64,000 nt of DNA from Jonesia quinghaiensis DSM 15701 (GCF_000423205.1 NZ_KE383990.1:1230-65229), one strand, 5' to 3'; numbered from the stretch's first letter, positions 19,385 through 29,537 are shown. Notes: generated by a model from the sequence alone, not told the origin. Numbers and translations: made by a program.

Positions 19385-20376
19385 CTGAGGTTACGTCCCG
19401 TGATGTCGAGGAAGACGTCTTCCAAGGTTCGTGTACCAATGCTTACGTGGGTGATCAGAGTGTTTGAGGTTCCAGCCCACTGGGTCAGGGTTATGAGGGT
19501 GGCGGGGGTGATGTCACCGGTCACCGTAAATGTCTCTGATTGGTGTGTGGAGGGCGTGATGTTGAGCCCAGTGGCTGCGGTTGCGGCCTTATGGTCGATG
19601 GCGCGGTCTGTGGTGACGGTCAAGATTGAGGTGTCGTGCGCTGTGAGTTCAGCGGGGGAGCCGTGGGCGATGACAGTCCCGTGGTCGATAATGATGACTC
19701 GGTCTGAGAGAGCTTCTGCTTCGTCCATCAGGTGTGTGGTTAACACAATGGACGTGCCTTGTTCTCGAAGCGCGCGGATGAGGTCCCATACGGCGTGTCG
19801 TGATTGGGGGTCCATGCCAGCACTAGGTTCGTCGAGGAATACAAGGCGGGGACGTCCGATGAGTGCGGCAGCCAAGGCGATTCGTTGGCGTTGCCCACCA
19901 GACAACCGCCGAACCGATGTGGTCAGAAACGCGGAAAGTCCTAAGCGTTCAATGAGGTCATTAATGGGCCACGGGTTGGAGTAGAGGCGTGCCACATGAG
20001 TGAGCATGGTTTTACCGTTGACACCGGTTGGGAGCCCGCCGTCTTGAAGCATGACGCCAACTTGTGAGCGAAGCGCTGCACTGTCGGTGTGGGGGTCGAG
20101 CCCGAGAACACGAATGGTTCCACTATCTGGGACGCGCAGGCCTTCACAACTTTCGATGGTGGTGGTTTTTCCTGCACCATTCGGGCCAAGGACTGACGTA
20201 ATGTGGCCACGTTCTGCGGTGAGCGTGAGGTCGTCAACAACGCGCCGCCCGGAGTATGACTTGGTCAAACCGGTGATTTGGAGCGCTGGCGCGGTGTCGG
20301 TGTGTTGTCCTGGCACGCCCTTGAGTGTATTGCGCTTTACTGGGAATGTCTGTGATCTGGCAGCCTGGGAGGCCAT
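19381..20376 (-). CDS. ABC-2 type transporter ATP-binding protein
   Basis: A 331-aa ATPase. Walker A is GPNGAGKTTT (about residue 65), the signature is RLSGGQRQR and Walker B is RLVFLDEPSAGMDP, with the switch histidine in LTTHLMDEA. A C-terminal accessory domain of about 90 residues follows, as in DrrA-like exporters. The 5' end is uncertain: ATG 20376 gives a 20-residue basic extension with no clear Shine-Dalgarno, and GTG 20316 (reading PGQHTDTAP) would also keep the whole ATPase domain. It is divergent from sufR, with 176 bp between the two. Confidence 0.88.
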   Translation of the reverse strand: MASQAARSQTFPVKRNTLKGVPGQHTDTAPALQITGLTKSYSGRRVVDDLTLTAERGHITSVLGPNGAGKTTTIESCEGLRVPDSGTIRVLGLDPHTDSAALRSQVGVMLQDGGLPTGVNGKTMLTHVARLYSNPWPINDLIERLGLSAFLTTSVRRLSGGQRQRIALAAALIGRPRLVFLDEPSAGMDPQSRHAVWDLIRALREQGTSIVLTTHLMDEAEALSDRVIIIDHGTVIAHGSPAELTAHDTSILTVTTDRAIDHKAATAATGLNITPSTHQSETFTVTGDITPATLITLTQWAGTSNTLITHVSIGTRTLEDVFLDITGRNLR

Positions 20377-20406
20377 GCGTGGTGAGAATCACCGTGTTGT
20401 AAGCGG

Positions 20407-20425
20407 TCAGGTGAGGTTTGCCTTC
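20407..20425. promoter_or_regulatory. Possible DtxR/IdeR-like iron box upstream of sufR
   Basis: TCAGGTGAGGTTTGCCTTC matches 12 of 19 positions of the classical TTAGGTTAGGCTAACCTAA iron box. It lies in the divergent region between the ABC exporter and sufR, where iron control would make sense. The match is partial and could be chance. Confidence 0.25.
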
Positions 20426-20459
20426 CTTGCCAAACGCCAATTAGGGAACAAAGATGTTT

Positions 20460-20477
20460 CTTAATGTTGTTGTTAAG
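20460..20477. promoter_or_regulatory. Inverted repeat CTTAA-N8-TTAAG in the sufR promoter region
   Basis: Two 5-bp arms (20460-20464 and 20473-20477) surround TGTTGTTG about 75 bp before sufR. The position suits an operator, possibly for SufR autoregulation. The arms are short, so this is tentative. Confidence 0.25.
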
Positions 20478-20552
20478 TTGGTGGGTCTCCTCGCACTTGT
20501 GCATCCCACCACAACTGCAACAGCCAGTGGAGAGAAGAGGTGACGCACACGC

Positions 20553-21287
20553 ATGACGAATATCTCGCTGCGTGGTGACATGCCCAACGAGGCGACCACA
20601 GGCATCGTGAAGGACACGCCAACCACTACCGCGGCAGTTGATGAAGAATCCACCCGCGAACGTGTGTTGCAGCTGATTGTCTCAGATGGGCCAATCAACG
20701 CCGCAGCACTAGCTCGACTCCTTGGGCTAACCGCGGCCGGAGTGCGTAGGCACCTAGCGCAACTAGAAGACGACGGTGACATTGCCGTGCACTCCGATGC
20801 GCCAACCGGAAGAACCCGGGGACGCCCCTCACGACGCTACGTCGCAACAGACAAAGCCCACGTCAAAATGGGTGGCGGCTACTCAGGAATTGCCACCGAT
20901 GCATTGAAATTCTTAGAAGAAGTTGCCGGGCCCGATGCGGTAGAACAATTTGCTGCCAACCGCCTAGCGCATCTCGAAGAACGATATGCCCAAGTGCTCA
21001 CCTCACCCGATCCACGTGAACGGGTGGAACAACTCGCCAAGGCACTGACACAAGACGGCTTTGCCGCCAGTGTCCGGCCTGTTAACGGCATACCGATGCT
21101 CCAACTGTGTCAGGGCCACTGCCCAGTCCAGCATGTAGCAGAGCAGTTTCCCCAGCTGTGTGAGGCAGAAGCCAAAGCGTTCTCGCGGCTTCTTGGCGTC
21201 CACACGCAGCGTCTCGTGACCCTCGCCGGGGGAGGTCACGTGTGCACCACAAACGTCCCGGTAGCCATCCCGCAACGGAACCAGTGA
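20553..21287 (+). CDS. sufR: SufR-type transcriptional regulator with iron-sulfur ligands
   Basis: A 244-aa regulator. A winged helix-turn-helix domain occupies about 30-95 (RERVLQLIVSDGPINAAALA, AAGVRRHLAQLE). The C-terminal half has a cysteine cluster (LCQGHCPVQHVAE, then FPQLCEAEA, then GGHVCTTN) that fits a [4Fe-4S] cluster as in SufR. Such proteins sense cluster supply and repress the suf operon. ATG 20553 is chosen; an AGAAGAGG sequence lies about 12 nt upstream, and an internal ATG at 20580 is possible. It is the first gene of the plus-strand suf block, 73 bp before sufB, in the order known from M. tuberculosis Rv1460-Rv1466. Confidence 0.9.
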   Translation: MTNISLRGDMPNEATTGIVKDTPTTTAAVDEESTRERVLQLIVSDGPINAAALARLLGLTAAGVRRHLAQLEDDGDIAVHSDAPTGRTRGRPSRRYVATDKAHVKMGGGYSGIATDALKFLEEVAGPDAVEQFAANRLAHLEERYAQVLTSPDPRERVEQLAKALTQDGFAASVRPVNGIPMLQLCQGHCPVQHVAEQFPQLCEAEAKAFSRLLGVHTQRLVTLAGGGHVCTTNVPVAIPQRNQ

Positions 21288-21331
21288 CAGCCCGCACGCA
21301 TAATGTCACCCGTCCGCGGGGAACCAGAACG

Positions 21332-21344
21332 TCCGTGACACGGA
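21332..21344. promoter_or_regulatory. Short palindrome just upstream of sufB
   Basis: TCCGTG-A-CACGGA is a perfect 6+1+6 palindrome ending 16 bp before the sufB ATG. It could be an operator or an mRNA hairpin near the ribosome-binding site. It is short, and no second copy was found near sufR. Confidence 0.25.
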
Positions 21345-21360
21345 ACGTGGAAGGAAAACT

Positions 21361-22806
21361 ATGAGCGCCCCCACGCAGGAACCCAACGCTGCTGCGCCCA
21401 TGAGCGACGACGCGATCATCGCGTCCATCGGCTCATATGAGTACGGCTGGCACGATGAAGACGCAGCCGGCATGAACGCGCAACGCGGAATCAACGAAGA
21501 GGTCGTTCGCCGAATCTCGGCGATGAAAGACGAACCAGAGTGGATGCTGAACCAACGTCTCAAGGCTCTGCGCCTCTTTGGAAAGAAGCCGATGCCCAAC
21601 TGGGGTTCAGACCTCTCCGGGATCGACTTCGACAACATCAAGTACTTCGTGCGTTCCACGGAGAAGCAAGCCACAAGCTGGGACGACCTCCCAGACGACA
21701 TCAAAAACACATACGACCGCCTAGGCATCCCCGAAGCTGAAAAGCAGCGCCTCGTATCAGGTGTTGCAGCTCAGTACGAATCCGAAGTGGTCTACCACCA
21801 GATCCGCGAAGACCTCGAAGAGCAAGGTGTCATCTTTGTTGACACCGACACAGGGCTGCGCGAATACCCAGAAATTTTTGAGCAATACTTTGGGTCAGTC
21901 ATCCCCGCGGGAGACAACAAATTTGCTGCACTGAACACGGCAACGTGGTCAGGCGGATCATTTGTCTACGTCCCACCAGGGGTCCACGTAGAAATCCCAC
22001 TGCAGGCATACTTCCGTATCAACACCGAAAACATGGGGCAGTTTGAGCGCACCCTCATCATTGCTGATGAAGGCTCATACGTGCACTACGTTGAAGGGTG
22101 TACTGCACCGATCTACAAAACTGACTCGTTGCACTCTGCCGTTGTGGAAATCATCGTGAAGAAGAACGCCCGCGTTCGCTACACGACCATCCAAAACTGG
22201 TCAAACAACGTGTACAACCTTGTTACCAAGCGAGCAACTGCCGCTGAAGGCGCCACCATGGAATGGGTTGACGGGAACATCGGGTCCAAAGTGACCATGA
22301 AATACCCAGCAATCTACTTGCTTGGTGAGCACGCTCGCGGTGAAACATTGTCCATTGCTTTCGCCGGTGAAGGTCAACACCAAGACGCCGGGGCAAAGAT
22401 GGTGCACGCGGCACCCAACACGTCATCATCGATTGTGTCGAAGTCTGTCGCACGTGGTGGCGGTCGCACGTCCTACCGTGGACTGGTCCAGGTGCTCGAA
22501 GGAGCAACACGCTCGGCATCAAACGTGCTGTGTGACGCTCTCCTCGTTGACCAAATTTCCCGGTCAGACACCTACCCGTATGTAGACGTTCGTGAAGACG
22601 ACGTCACTATGGGACACGAGGCAACAGTCTCCCGCGTCAGTGAGGACCAACTGTTCTACCTCATGTCACGAGGCATGGAAGAAACCGAGGCAATGGCAAT
22701 GATCGTGCGTGGGTTCGTTGAACCTATCGCGCGTGAACTGCCCATGGAATACGCACTCGAGCTGAACCGCCTCATTGAACTTCAAATGGAAGGATCCGTT
22801 GGCTGA
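21361..22806 (+). CDS. sufB: Fe-S cluster assembly scaffold protein SufB
   Basis: A 481-aa scaffold subunit of the SufBCD complex, on which [Fe-S] clusters are built. Typical segments are the [20 protein letters not shown] beta-helix entry, [20 protein letters not shown], and [11 protein letters not shown] followed by the conserved SNVLCDALL cysteine near residue 386. Its strong Shine-Dalgarno GGAAGG lies just before ATG 21361. Unlike M. tuberculosis SufB (Rv1461), it has no intein and the coding sequence is uninterrupted. The stop overlaps sufD as TGATG. Confidence 0.96.
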   Translation: MSAPTQEPNAAAPMSDDAIIASIGSYEYGWHDEDAAGMNAQRGINEEVVRRISAMKDEPEWMLNQRLKALRLFGKKPMPNWGSDLSGIDFDNIKYFVRSTEKQATSWDDLPDDIKNTYDRLGIPEAEKQRLVSGVAAQYESEVVYHQIREDLEEQGVIFVDTDTGLREYPEIFEQYFGSVIPAGDNKFAALNTATWSGGSFVYVPPGVHVEIPLQAYFRINTENMGQFERTLIIADEGSYVHYVEGCTAPIYKTDSLHSAVVEIIVKKNARVRYTTIQNWSNNVYNLVTKRATAAEGATMEWVDGNIGSKVTMKYPAIYLLGEHARGETLSIAFAGEGQHQDAGAKMVHAAPNTSSSIVSKSVARGGGRTSYRGLVQVLEGATRSASNVLCDALLVDQISRSDTYPYVDVREDDVTMGHEATVSRVSEDQLFYLMSRGMEETEAMAMIVRGFVEPIARELPMEYALELNRLIELQMEGSVG

Positions 22807-24032
22807 TGACCAGCACAGTTGACAACACCGAGGGCCTGACGACCGACCACTCGCAGGCCACCGCCGACGCCGCGCACACTCACGGCACCGGTGGCGGGGT
22901 GCAGGGGTCACGTGCTGACCGCCTGACGTCCTTCAACCTCAGTGACATTCCCGTGCCCAGTGGGCGCGAAGAAGAATGGCGTTTCTCCCCGGTTTCACGG
23001 CTTACCCCGTTGTTCGCCGACAACCTTGTTTCACCAGCAGGCGCAGTGTCTGTCACTGCAGCACCTGAAGTACAGGTTGAGGTTGTGGGGCGGAACGATG
23101 CGCGACTCGGAAAAGCAGGGACCCCCGGTGACCGCACAGCAGTTACCGCGTGGAACAGCATCACCGAAGCAACAGTGGTCACCATTCCCCGTGAAGCAGT
23201 AGCAACTGACGCCACCTACGTCTCTGTGACAGGTGACGCACAGCAAGCCAGTGCAGCGCACATTCTCATCAACGCCAAGCCACTGTCACAATCGGTGATC
23301 GTGCTTGACCACACTGGTGACGCTTTGCTGAACGAAACCGTAGAAATCGTTGCCGAGGATGACTCACACGTCACCGTCGTTTCCGTTCAAGACTGGAACG
23401 AAGGTGCCGTTCACGCATCCTCACAGCGCATCACCCTTGGACGCAACGCCCGCGTAAAGCACGTTGTGGTTACCTTCGGTGGCGACCTAGTCCGCATCAC
23501 ACCTGACGCAGAGTTCCTTGCTGAAGGCGGAGACGTGGAAATGGTTGGCCTCTACTTTGCTGACGCCAACCAACACCAAGAACATCGGTTGTTTGTTGAC
23601 CACGCCGTCCCACGCTGTAAATCACGCGTGACATACAAAGGTGCCCTCCAAGGCGAGGGTGCGCACACTGTATGGGTGGGCGATGTACTTATTCGTGCCG
23701 CTGCTGAAGGCACCGACACGTATGAACTCAACCGCAACCTTGTACTGACTAACGGTGGACGTGCCGACTCTGTGCCAAACCTCGAAATCGAGACTGGTGA
23801 GATTGAAGGTGCTGGTCACGCCAGTGCCACAGGTCGGTTCGATGACGAGCAACTGTTCTACCTTCAAGCTCGCGGTATCCCTGAAACAGACGCGCGCCGC
23901 CTTGTGGTGCGTGGCTTCTTCGCTGAACTCATCCAAGAGATCGGCGTGAAGGAGGTTGAAGAGCGCCTCATCGACAAGATCGATGAAGAGCTGGAGAAAT
24001 CCATGAGCGTCATCACCGGCACACAGGCATGA
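22806..24032 (+). CDS. sufD: Fe-S cluster assembly protein SufD
   Basis: A 408-aa partner of SufB. The C-terminal beta-helix and dimer region is clearly SufD: HRLFVDHAVPRCKSRVTYKG, NRNLVLTNGGRADSVPNLEI and DDEQLFYLQARGIPE. The N-terminus starts with a Thr/His-rich, probably disordered stretch. Its ATG overlaps the sufB stop (TGATG) and its own stop overlaps the ferredoxin ATG by 4 bp, so the three are tightly coupled. Confidence 0.95.
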   Translation: MTSTVDNTEGLTTDHSQATADAAHTHGTGGGVQGSRADRLTSFNLSDIPVPSGREEEWRFSPVSRLTPLFADNLVSPAGAVSVTAAPEVQVEVVGRNDARLGKAGTPGDRTAVTAWNSITEATVVTIPREAVATDATYVSVTGDAQQASAAHILINAKPLSQSVIVLDHTGDALLNETVEIVAEDDSHVTVVSVQDWNEGAVHASSQRITLGRNARVKHVVVTFGGDLVRITPDAEFLAEGGDVEMVGLYFADANQHQEHRLFVDHAVPRCKSRVTYKGALQGEGAHTVWVGDVLIRAAAEGTDTYELNRNLVLTNGGRADSVPNLEIETGEIEGAGHASATGRFDDEQLFYLQARGIPETDARRLVVRGFFAELIQEIGVKEVEERLIDKIDEELEKSMSVITGTQA

Positions 24033-24373
24033 GCGCACAACTCGCCTGCAAGGTGTCAGACGTCCCGCAGGGCACAGCCCTGCGGGTCGAACTCGACACC
24101 GCAGACGGTCGCGAAGTTGCCGTTGCAGTAGTTCACGACGAAGAAGGCACCATCCACGCCATCTTTGACGAGTGCTCTCACGGCGCGGTCCCACTGTCAG
24201 ATGGCGAAGTTGAGGGCTGCTTTATTGAATGCTGGCTCCACGGGTCACAGTTTGATCTGACCAGTGGTATGCCGTGCCAATTGCCCGCCTCACGCCCTGT
24301 TCCTGTCTACCCCGTCAGCATTAACGGTGAAGACGTCCTCGTCGATGTCGACTCGCCAAAAACTGTGAAATAG
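24029..24373 (+). CDS. Rieske-type [2Fe-2S] ferredoxin of the suf operon
   Basis: A 114-aa soluble Rieske domain. The cluster ligands are visible as C-S-H in ECSHGAVPL and C-W-L-H in ECWLHGSQFDL, the pattern of Rieske oxygenase-type ferredoxins. It lies between sufD and sufC, overlapping sufD by 4 bp. Many actinobacterial suf operons, for example in Streptomyces, carry such a gene here, but mycobacteria do not. It may supply electrons for cluster assembly or be a client used as a reporter of the pathway; neither is proven. Confidence 0.9.
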   Translation: MSAQLACKVSDVPQGTALRVELDTADGREVAVAVVHDEEGTIHAIFDECSHGAVPLSDGEVEGCFIECWLHGSQFDLTSGMPCQLPASRPVPVYPVSINGEDVLVDVDSPKTVK

Positions 24374-24385
24374 GAGAAATCCACT

Positions 24386-25147
24386 ATGTCAACACTTGTT
24401 ATCAAAGACTTGCACGTCAGTGTCGAAACCAAAGAAGGCCCAAAGCCAATTCTTCGCGGCGTGGACCTCACCATTAACTCTGGTGAAACCCACGCAATCA
24501 TGGGGCCAAACGGTTCCGGTAAGTCCACTCTGGCTTACTCCATTGCCGGTCACCCCAAGTACAACATCACCCAGGGTGAAGTCACCCTCGATGGCGAAAA
24601 TGTCCTCGAGATGACAGTTGATGAGCGTGCACGCGCAGGTCTCTTCCTCGCCATGCAGTACCCGGTCGAGGTGCCAGGCGTGTCCGTCGCAAACTTCCTG
24701 CGGACAGCCAAAACCGCCATCGACGGTGAAGCTCCAGCTCTGCGTCACTGGGTTAAAGAAGTCAACGCCGCAATGGACAACCTGCGCATGGACAAAGCCT
24801 TCTCCGAGCGTTCGGTCAACGAAGGATTCTCCGGTGGTGAAAAGAAGCGCCACGAAATCCTCCAACTGGAACTCCTCAAGCCAAAAATCGCAATCCTCGA
24901 CGAAACCGACTCCGGCCTGGACGTTGACGCGCTGCGTGTTGTCTCTGAAGGCGTGAACCGCGCCAAGGAAACCACCGGTGCTGGTGTCCTTCTCATCACC
25001 CACTACACCCGAATTTTGCGATACATCAAGCCCGACCACGTTCACGTGTTCGTTGCCGGCCGTGTCGCAGAAGAAGGCGGCCCTGAACTCGCCGAGCGTC
25101 TTGAGGCAGAAGGCTACGACCGCTACCTCACCACCGCGACCGCCTAA
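24386..25147 (+). CDS. sufC: Fe-S assembly ATPase SufC
   Basis: A 253-aa ABC-type ATPase that powers the SufBCD scaffold. It has Walker A GPNGSGKST near residue 45, an EGFSGGEKKR signature, and Walker B with the SufC-specific AILDETDSGLDVDAL, where Asp-Glu-Thr replaces the usual Asp-Glu-Pro. The switch histidine is in LITHYTR. The Shine-Dalgarno AGGAG precedes ATG 24386. It is followed by two hairpins before sufS. Confidence 0.96.
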   Translation: MSTLVIKDLHVSVETKEGPKPILRGVDLTINSGETHAIMGPNGSGKSTLAYSIAGHPKYNITQGEVTLDGENVLEMTVDERARAGLFLAMQYPVEVPGVSVANFLRTAKTAIDGEAPALRHWVKEVNAAMDNLRMDKAFSERSVNEGFSGGEKKRHEILQLELLKPKIAILDETDSGLDVDALRVVSEGVNRAKETTGAGVLLITHYTRILRYIKPDHVHVFVAGRVAEEGGPELAERLEAEGYDRYLTTATA

Positions 25148-25169
25148 ACGGTCACAACACCCAGCATCT

Positions 25170-26554
<1,385 letters not shown>

Positions 26555-26603
26555 CCGCACCGTCCCACAGACACGACCAGCACAGCACGGAAGGGCAAGC
26601 GCG

Positions 26604-27128
26604 TTGAGTAACTCCATGGAGCAGCTGTACCAGCAGGTCATCCTTGACCACTACAAAAACCCGCACGGCAAAGGACTAGCTGAACTCGACGCTAACCAGT
26701 TGGGGGGAGAGTCCCACCAGGTCAACCCCACCTGCGGTGACGAAGTCACGATGCGCGTCCAATTCACCGGAGACGGGACGCAACGCACCATCAGCAGCGT
26801 AACGTGGGACGGCCAAGGATGTTCTATCTCTCAGGCGTCGATCTCAGTGTTGGTGCAACTCGTTGAAGGTCAAAGCGTCGGCGACGTTGAACATGTCGCT
26901 GATGTTTTCCGGCAACTTATGGACACCCGCGGAAAAGGATTCCCTGCCGACGACGAGGCCACCGAAAGCAAAGAAGACCTCCTTGACGACGCCAACGCTT
27001 TCACCGGGGTATCAAAGTTCCCCGCACGTATCAAATGTGCACTCCTCGGATGGTCAGCACTGCGAGACACCTTAGCTTCCACAGGAGCAAGCGCTGACGC
27101 ACACGCCCAAGGCATTAAACACTGCTAG
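26604..27128 (+). CDS. sufU: Zinc-dependent sulfurtransferase SufU
   Basis: A 174-aa IscU-like partner of SufS that accepts persulfide sulfur. The three conserved cysteines are in NPTCGDEV, GQGCSIS and RIKCALLGW, and the 18-21 residue insertion typical of SufU (not IscU) is present before the last Cys. The start is TTG 26604 with GGAAGGG about 9 nt upstream; ATG 26616 (MEQLYQQ) is a possible alternative. Confidence 0.93.
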   Translation: MSNSMEQLYQQVILDHYKNPHGKGLAELDANQLGGESHQVNPTCGDEVTMRVQFTGDGTQRTISSVTWDGQGCSISQASISVLVQLVEGQSVGDVEHVADVFRQLMDTRGKGFPADDEATESKEDLLDDANAFTGVSKFPARIKCALLGWSALRDTLASTGASADAHAQGIKHC

Positions 27129-27227
27129 CACCAACACATCACTGTCATCGCTGAAACTAACCGGCGACGCTTTCACTGCCTGCTGATAACGTGGACACTG
27201 CAGGCCCACTAACGACAAGGAGACGCC

Positions 27228-27557
27228 ATGACCAGTGACACCAGTGCACCAGTCAGTGTGGCAGACATTGAAGAAGCCCTCCGCGACGTGATCGACCCTG
27301 AGTTGGGCATCAACATCGTGGACCTTGGCCTCATCTATGGGATCGCCATTGAACCCGACGGCACCACCGTGATCGACATGACTCTGACCTCTGCAGCCTG
27401 CCCGCTGACTGACGTCATCGAAGACCAAGCAGCCCAGTCCCTTGAAGGGCTTGTTGACGGTTTCCGCATCAACTGGGTATGGATGCCACCATGGGGTCCA
27501 GAATGCATCACCCCAGATGGGCGTGAACAACTCCGCGCTTTGGGTTTCAACGTCTAA
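27228..27557 (+). CDS. sufT: SufT/MIP18-family (DUF59) Fe-S maturation factor
   Basis: A 109-aa protein with the DUF59 signature DVIDPELGINIVDLGLIYG and SAACPLTDVIEDQA with its conserved cysteine. The family includes SufT/PaaD and eukaryotic MIP18, which help insert Fe-S clusters into targets. It matches the position of Rv1466. AAGGAG lies 6 nt before ATG 27228. A strong terminator follows and closes the suf operon. Confidence 0.92.
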   Translation: MTSDTSAPVSVADIEEALRDVIDPELGINIVDLGLIYGIAIEPDGTTVIDMTLTSAACPLTDVIEDQAAQSLEGLVDGFRINWVWMPPWGPECITPDGREQLRALGFNV

Positions 27558-27571
27558 TACGCACCCCATAC

Positions 27572-27621
27572 AACGTCAGCCCACACCCGGGAGAGCTCCG
27601 GGTGTGGGCTGACGTTTTTTG
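27572..27621 (+). terminator. Intrinsic terminator of the suf operon
   Basis: A 19-bp perfect stem (27572-27590 with 27598-27616) has a 7-nt loop. The stem ends in TT and continues into TTTT (27617-27620), a textbook rho-independent terminator 14 bp after the sufT stop. Confidence 0.93.
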
Positions 27622-27655
27622 TTTAACAGGCCGTGAACTCGCGGTCCGATAAGAT

Positions 27656-27680
27656 TTGCATGCCAATCATTGGCGTGCAA
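27656..27680. promoter_or_regulatory. Palindromic operator of the ohrR-ohr operon
   Basis: TTGCATGCCAA and TTGGCGTGCAA form 11-bp arms with one mismatch around a 3-bp centre. The site lies immediately after a TAAGAT -10-like element (27650-27655) and just before the regulator's start. MarR/OhrR proteins bind such near-perfect palindromes, so autoregulation by the adjacent regulator is likely. Confidence 0.7.
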
Positions 27681-27690
27681 AGATAGGTAC

Positions 27691-28185
27691 ATGGCTGGTG
27701 ATGAAGGCTCCCTGTCACCGTTGGATTCTGCGGTGTGTTTCTCCCTGTACTCCTCACTGCAAGCTACCTTGCAGCTCTACCGCGACCTTCTCGCCCCATG
27801 GGGGCTGACCTATCAGCAACTCTTGGTGCTCGTCGTCCTATGGGAGCAGGGGAGCGTCACACCCAGTGACCTCGCTCAATCGCTTCACCTTGACCGCAGC
27901 ACTATTTCAGGGCTGCTCAAAAGAATGGAACGTGACGGTCTGATCACGCGTAACCGGGACATCGACAATCAGCGTGCAGTGCACGTAGACCTCACCGAAC
28001 GCGGCGAGGAACTTCGCGCAGAACTCGCAGATATTTTCGTGTGCGTAGGGCAAGCAATGAACCTCAGCGAACATGACGCCACTGAACTAGTAACTGCGCT
28101 GCACGCACTGCGCACCGCCGTTCAAACGCCAGCCACACAGCCCAGCGCGCTGGGACAAACCACCTCGGAAGGACACCACCCATGA
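27691..28185 (+). CDS. ohrR: MarR-family regulator, OhrR-like
   Basis: A winged-helix repressor of 164 aa from ATG 27691, preceded by GATAGG. An upstream in-frame TTG at 27670 lies inside the palindrome and is a less likely start. The DNA-binding domain has LTYQQLLVLVVLWEQGSVTP, DLAQSLHLDRSTISGLLKRM and RNRDIDNQR. OhrR proteins sense organic peroxides through an N-terminal cysteine; here Cys near residue 11 (SAVCFSLYSS) fits that role. The stop overlaps the ohr ATG by 4 bp, which strongly supports an OhrR-Ohr pair. Confidence 0.88.
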   Translation: MAGDEGSLSPLDSAVCFSLYSSLQATLQLYRDLLAPWGLTYQQLLVLVVLWEQGSVTPSDLAQSLHLDRSTISGLLKRMERDGLITRNRDIDNQRAVHVDLTERGEELRAELADIFVCVGQAMNLSEHDATELVTALHALRTAVQTPATQPSALGQTTSEGHHP

Positions 28186-28604
28186 ACGCTCTGTACACCA
28201 CTGAGGCACTTGCAACCGGCGGCGGACGCGATGGACGCGTCGAAGTTGCTGGCTCCGACCTTGCTTTTGACCTCGCTGTTCCTCAAGCAATGGGGGGCTC
28301 AGGCAATGGCGCAAACCCAGAGCAACTCTTCGCCGCAGGTTTCGCCGCTTGCTTCCACTCCGCTGTTCAACTCGTTGCGCGCCAACGCAAAGTCACAGTC
28401 ACCGGCTCATCAGTTGGTGGCCGCGTCAGCATTGGTCAAACAGAGGACGGCGGTTTCGGGCTGGCTGTTGAACTTGAGGTTACCTTGCCAGGCGTAGAGC
28501 GCGAAGCTGCCCAAGAAATCGTTGATGCAGCCCACCAAGTGTGCCCATACTCCAACGCCACTCGCGGAAACATCGACGTGAAGGTTTCCGTCACCGAAGG
28601 CTAA
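28182..28604 (+). CDS. ohr: Organic hydroperoxide resistance protein Ohr
   Basis: A 140-aa OsmC/Ohr-family thiol peroxidase that reduces organic hydroperoxides. The two redox cysteines are in NPEQLFAAGFAACFHSA and VCPYSNATRGN, and the N-terminal YTTEALATGGGRDG is typical of Ohr rather than OsmC. It is translated in overlap with ohrR and followed by a strong terminator. Confidence 0.95.
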   Translation: MNALYTTEALATGGGRDGRVEVAGSDLAFDLAVPQAMGGSGNGANPEQLFAAGFAACFHSAVQLVARQRKVTVTGSSVGGRVSIGQTEDGGFGLAVELEVTLPGVEREAAQEIVDAAHQVCPYSNATRGNIDVKVSVTEG

Positions 28605-28647
28605 ACCCACAGTTATGTCTCGCCCCCACGGCGGCTAAGCCGCACGC

Positions 28648-28696
28648 ACATAAACAGCCGGTCAGTACCGTCACGATACTGACCGGCTGTTTATGT
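28648..28696. terminator. Bidirectional terminator between ohr and the alpha/beta hydrolase gene
   Basis: A 20-bp perfect stem (28648-28667 with 28677-28696, arm ACATAAACAGCCGG...) has a 9-nt loop. It sits in the convergent gap, with A/T-rich bases at the foot of the stem on both sides. Confidence 0.88.
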
Positions 28697-28745
28697 CAGT
28701 CTGGCGTTAAGCCCGTCAACCTCGGCCCAAGAAACCGGAGGTGCC

Positions 28746-29537
28746 TTAGTAGCCGGCGTTGATGAACTGCCGAGCAATATCTAAACCAACTCCACCGTCA
28801 ACAAGTGTGCCGTGCAAATCATGTTTGATGATCGCTTTACGCGCTCGCGGTATGGCATGTGCGAGTGCTTCGCCGTGGCTGGGGTGAGTCAACTCATCAA
28901 GCGCACCGTGGATAACAAGCGTTGGTTGGGTGATGTGAGTGGCTGCGTCGCGAGTGTCGTGTCGTTTGGATGCTCGGAAATGCCCTACACGTGCGTCTTT
29001 ATCTTCGGTGATGTGAAACAGGTCAATGGATTCTGAGTCTTCTGGAAGGAAAAACACTGACCGTAGCCGGGAAAGTTTGCCGCTACGGAGTGCCTCGTCG
29101 GCGTTTTGGCTGCGCGCTTCACCGGAAGCGTCATTCAGCGTGGTTGCCGCCAAAACGAGGCGGCGCACACGGTCAGGGTGATTCAGGGCTAACCACTGGG
29201 CGACCCTGCCACCCATGGAATGTCCCATGACATCAACCTGGGTAAACCCGGCAGCAGCGATGACTGTTGTTGCATCATCTGCGAAGAGTTGTGTGGAGTA
29301 TTGACGCCAATCGCCTTTGTCGCTTTGTCCGGTTCCACGGTGATCAAACGCGATCACTGTGCGCCCAGGCAGGTTAGCGGCAACACGCTGCCAGGACGTG
29401 TGAGTGACTGCCTGCCCTGAAATCAGGAGAACCCCTGGTCCGCTTCCAGAAATCCAGTAGGCGATGCGCGTGCCATCGGAGGCGGTCGCGTAGTGTTGCT
29501 GGGCCTCAATGTAGAGGTGATGCGGGTAAGGCTTCAT
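28746..29537 (-). CDS. Alpha/beta-fold hydrolase
   Basis: A 263-aa hydrolase from the ATG at 29537 (MKPYPHHLY); an upstream ATG at 29612 would add 25 unlikely residues. The fold is shown by GPGVLLISGQAV, FDHRGTGQSDKG and the nucleophile elbow GHSMGG near residue 95. The acid lies in the GALDELTHP region and the histidine in KHDLHGTLVD. The substrate is unknown; similar proteins are lactonases or esterases. It is monocistronic, with no partner gene nearby. Confidence 0.82.
   Translation of the reverse strand: MKPYPHHLYIEAQQHYATASDGTRIAYWISGSGPGVLLISGQAVTHTSWQRVAANLPGRTVIAFDHRGTGQSDKGDWRQYSTQLFADDATTVIAAAGFTQVDVMGHSMGGRVAQWLALNHPDRVRRLVLAATTLNDASGEARSQNADEALRSGKLSRLRSVFFLPEDSESIDLFHITEDKDARVGHFRASKRHDTRDAATHITQPTLVIHGALDELTHPSHGEALAHAIPRARKAIIKHDLHGTLVDGGVGLDIARQFINAGY

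Noticed and set aside
19400-19984. A 194-aa plus-strand frame opposite the ABC ATPase
   Set aside because: The ATPase motifs on the minus strand are decisive; this frame is a shadow.
21361-22806. An intein in sufB, as in M. tuberculosis
   Set aside because: The frame reads through 481 aa of ordinary SufB length with no splice or endonuclease segment.
24389-25045. A 218-aa minus-strand frame opposite sufC
   Set aside because: It mirrors sufC codon bias and has no homology features; sufC has all ABC motifs.
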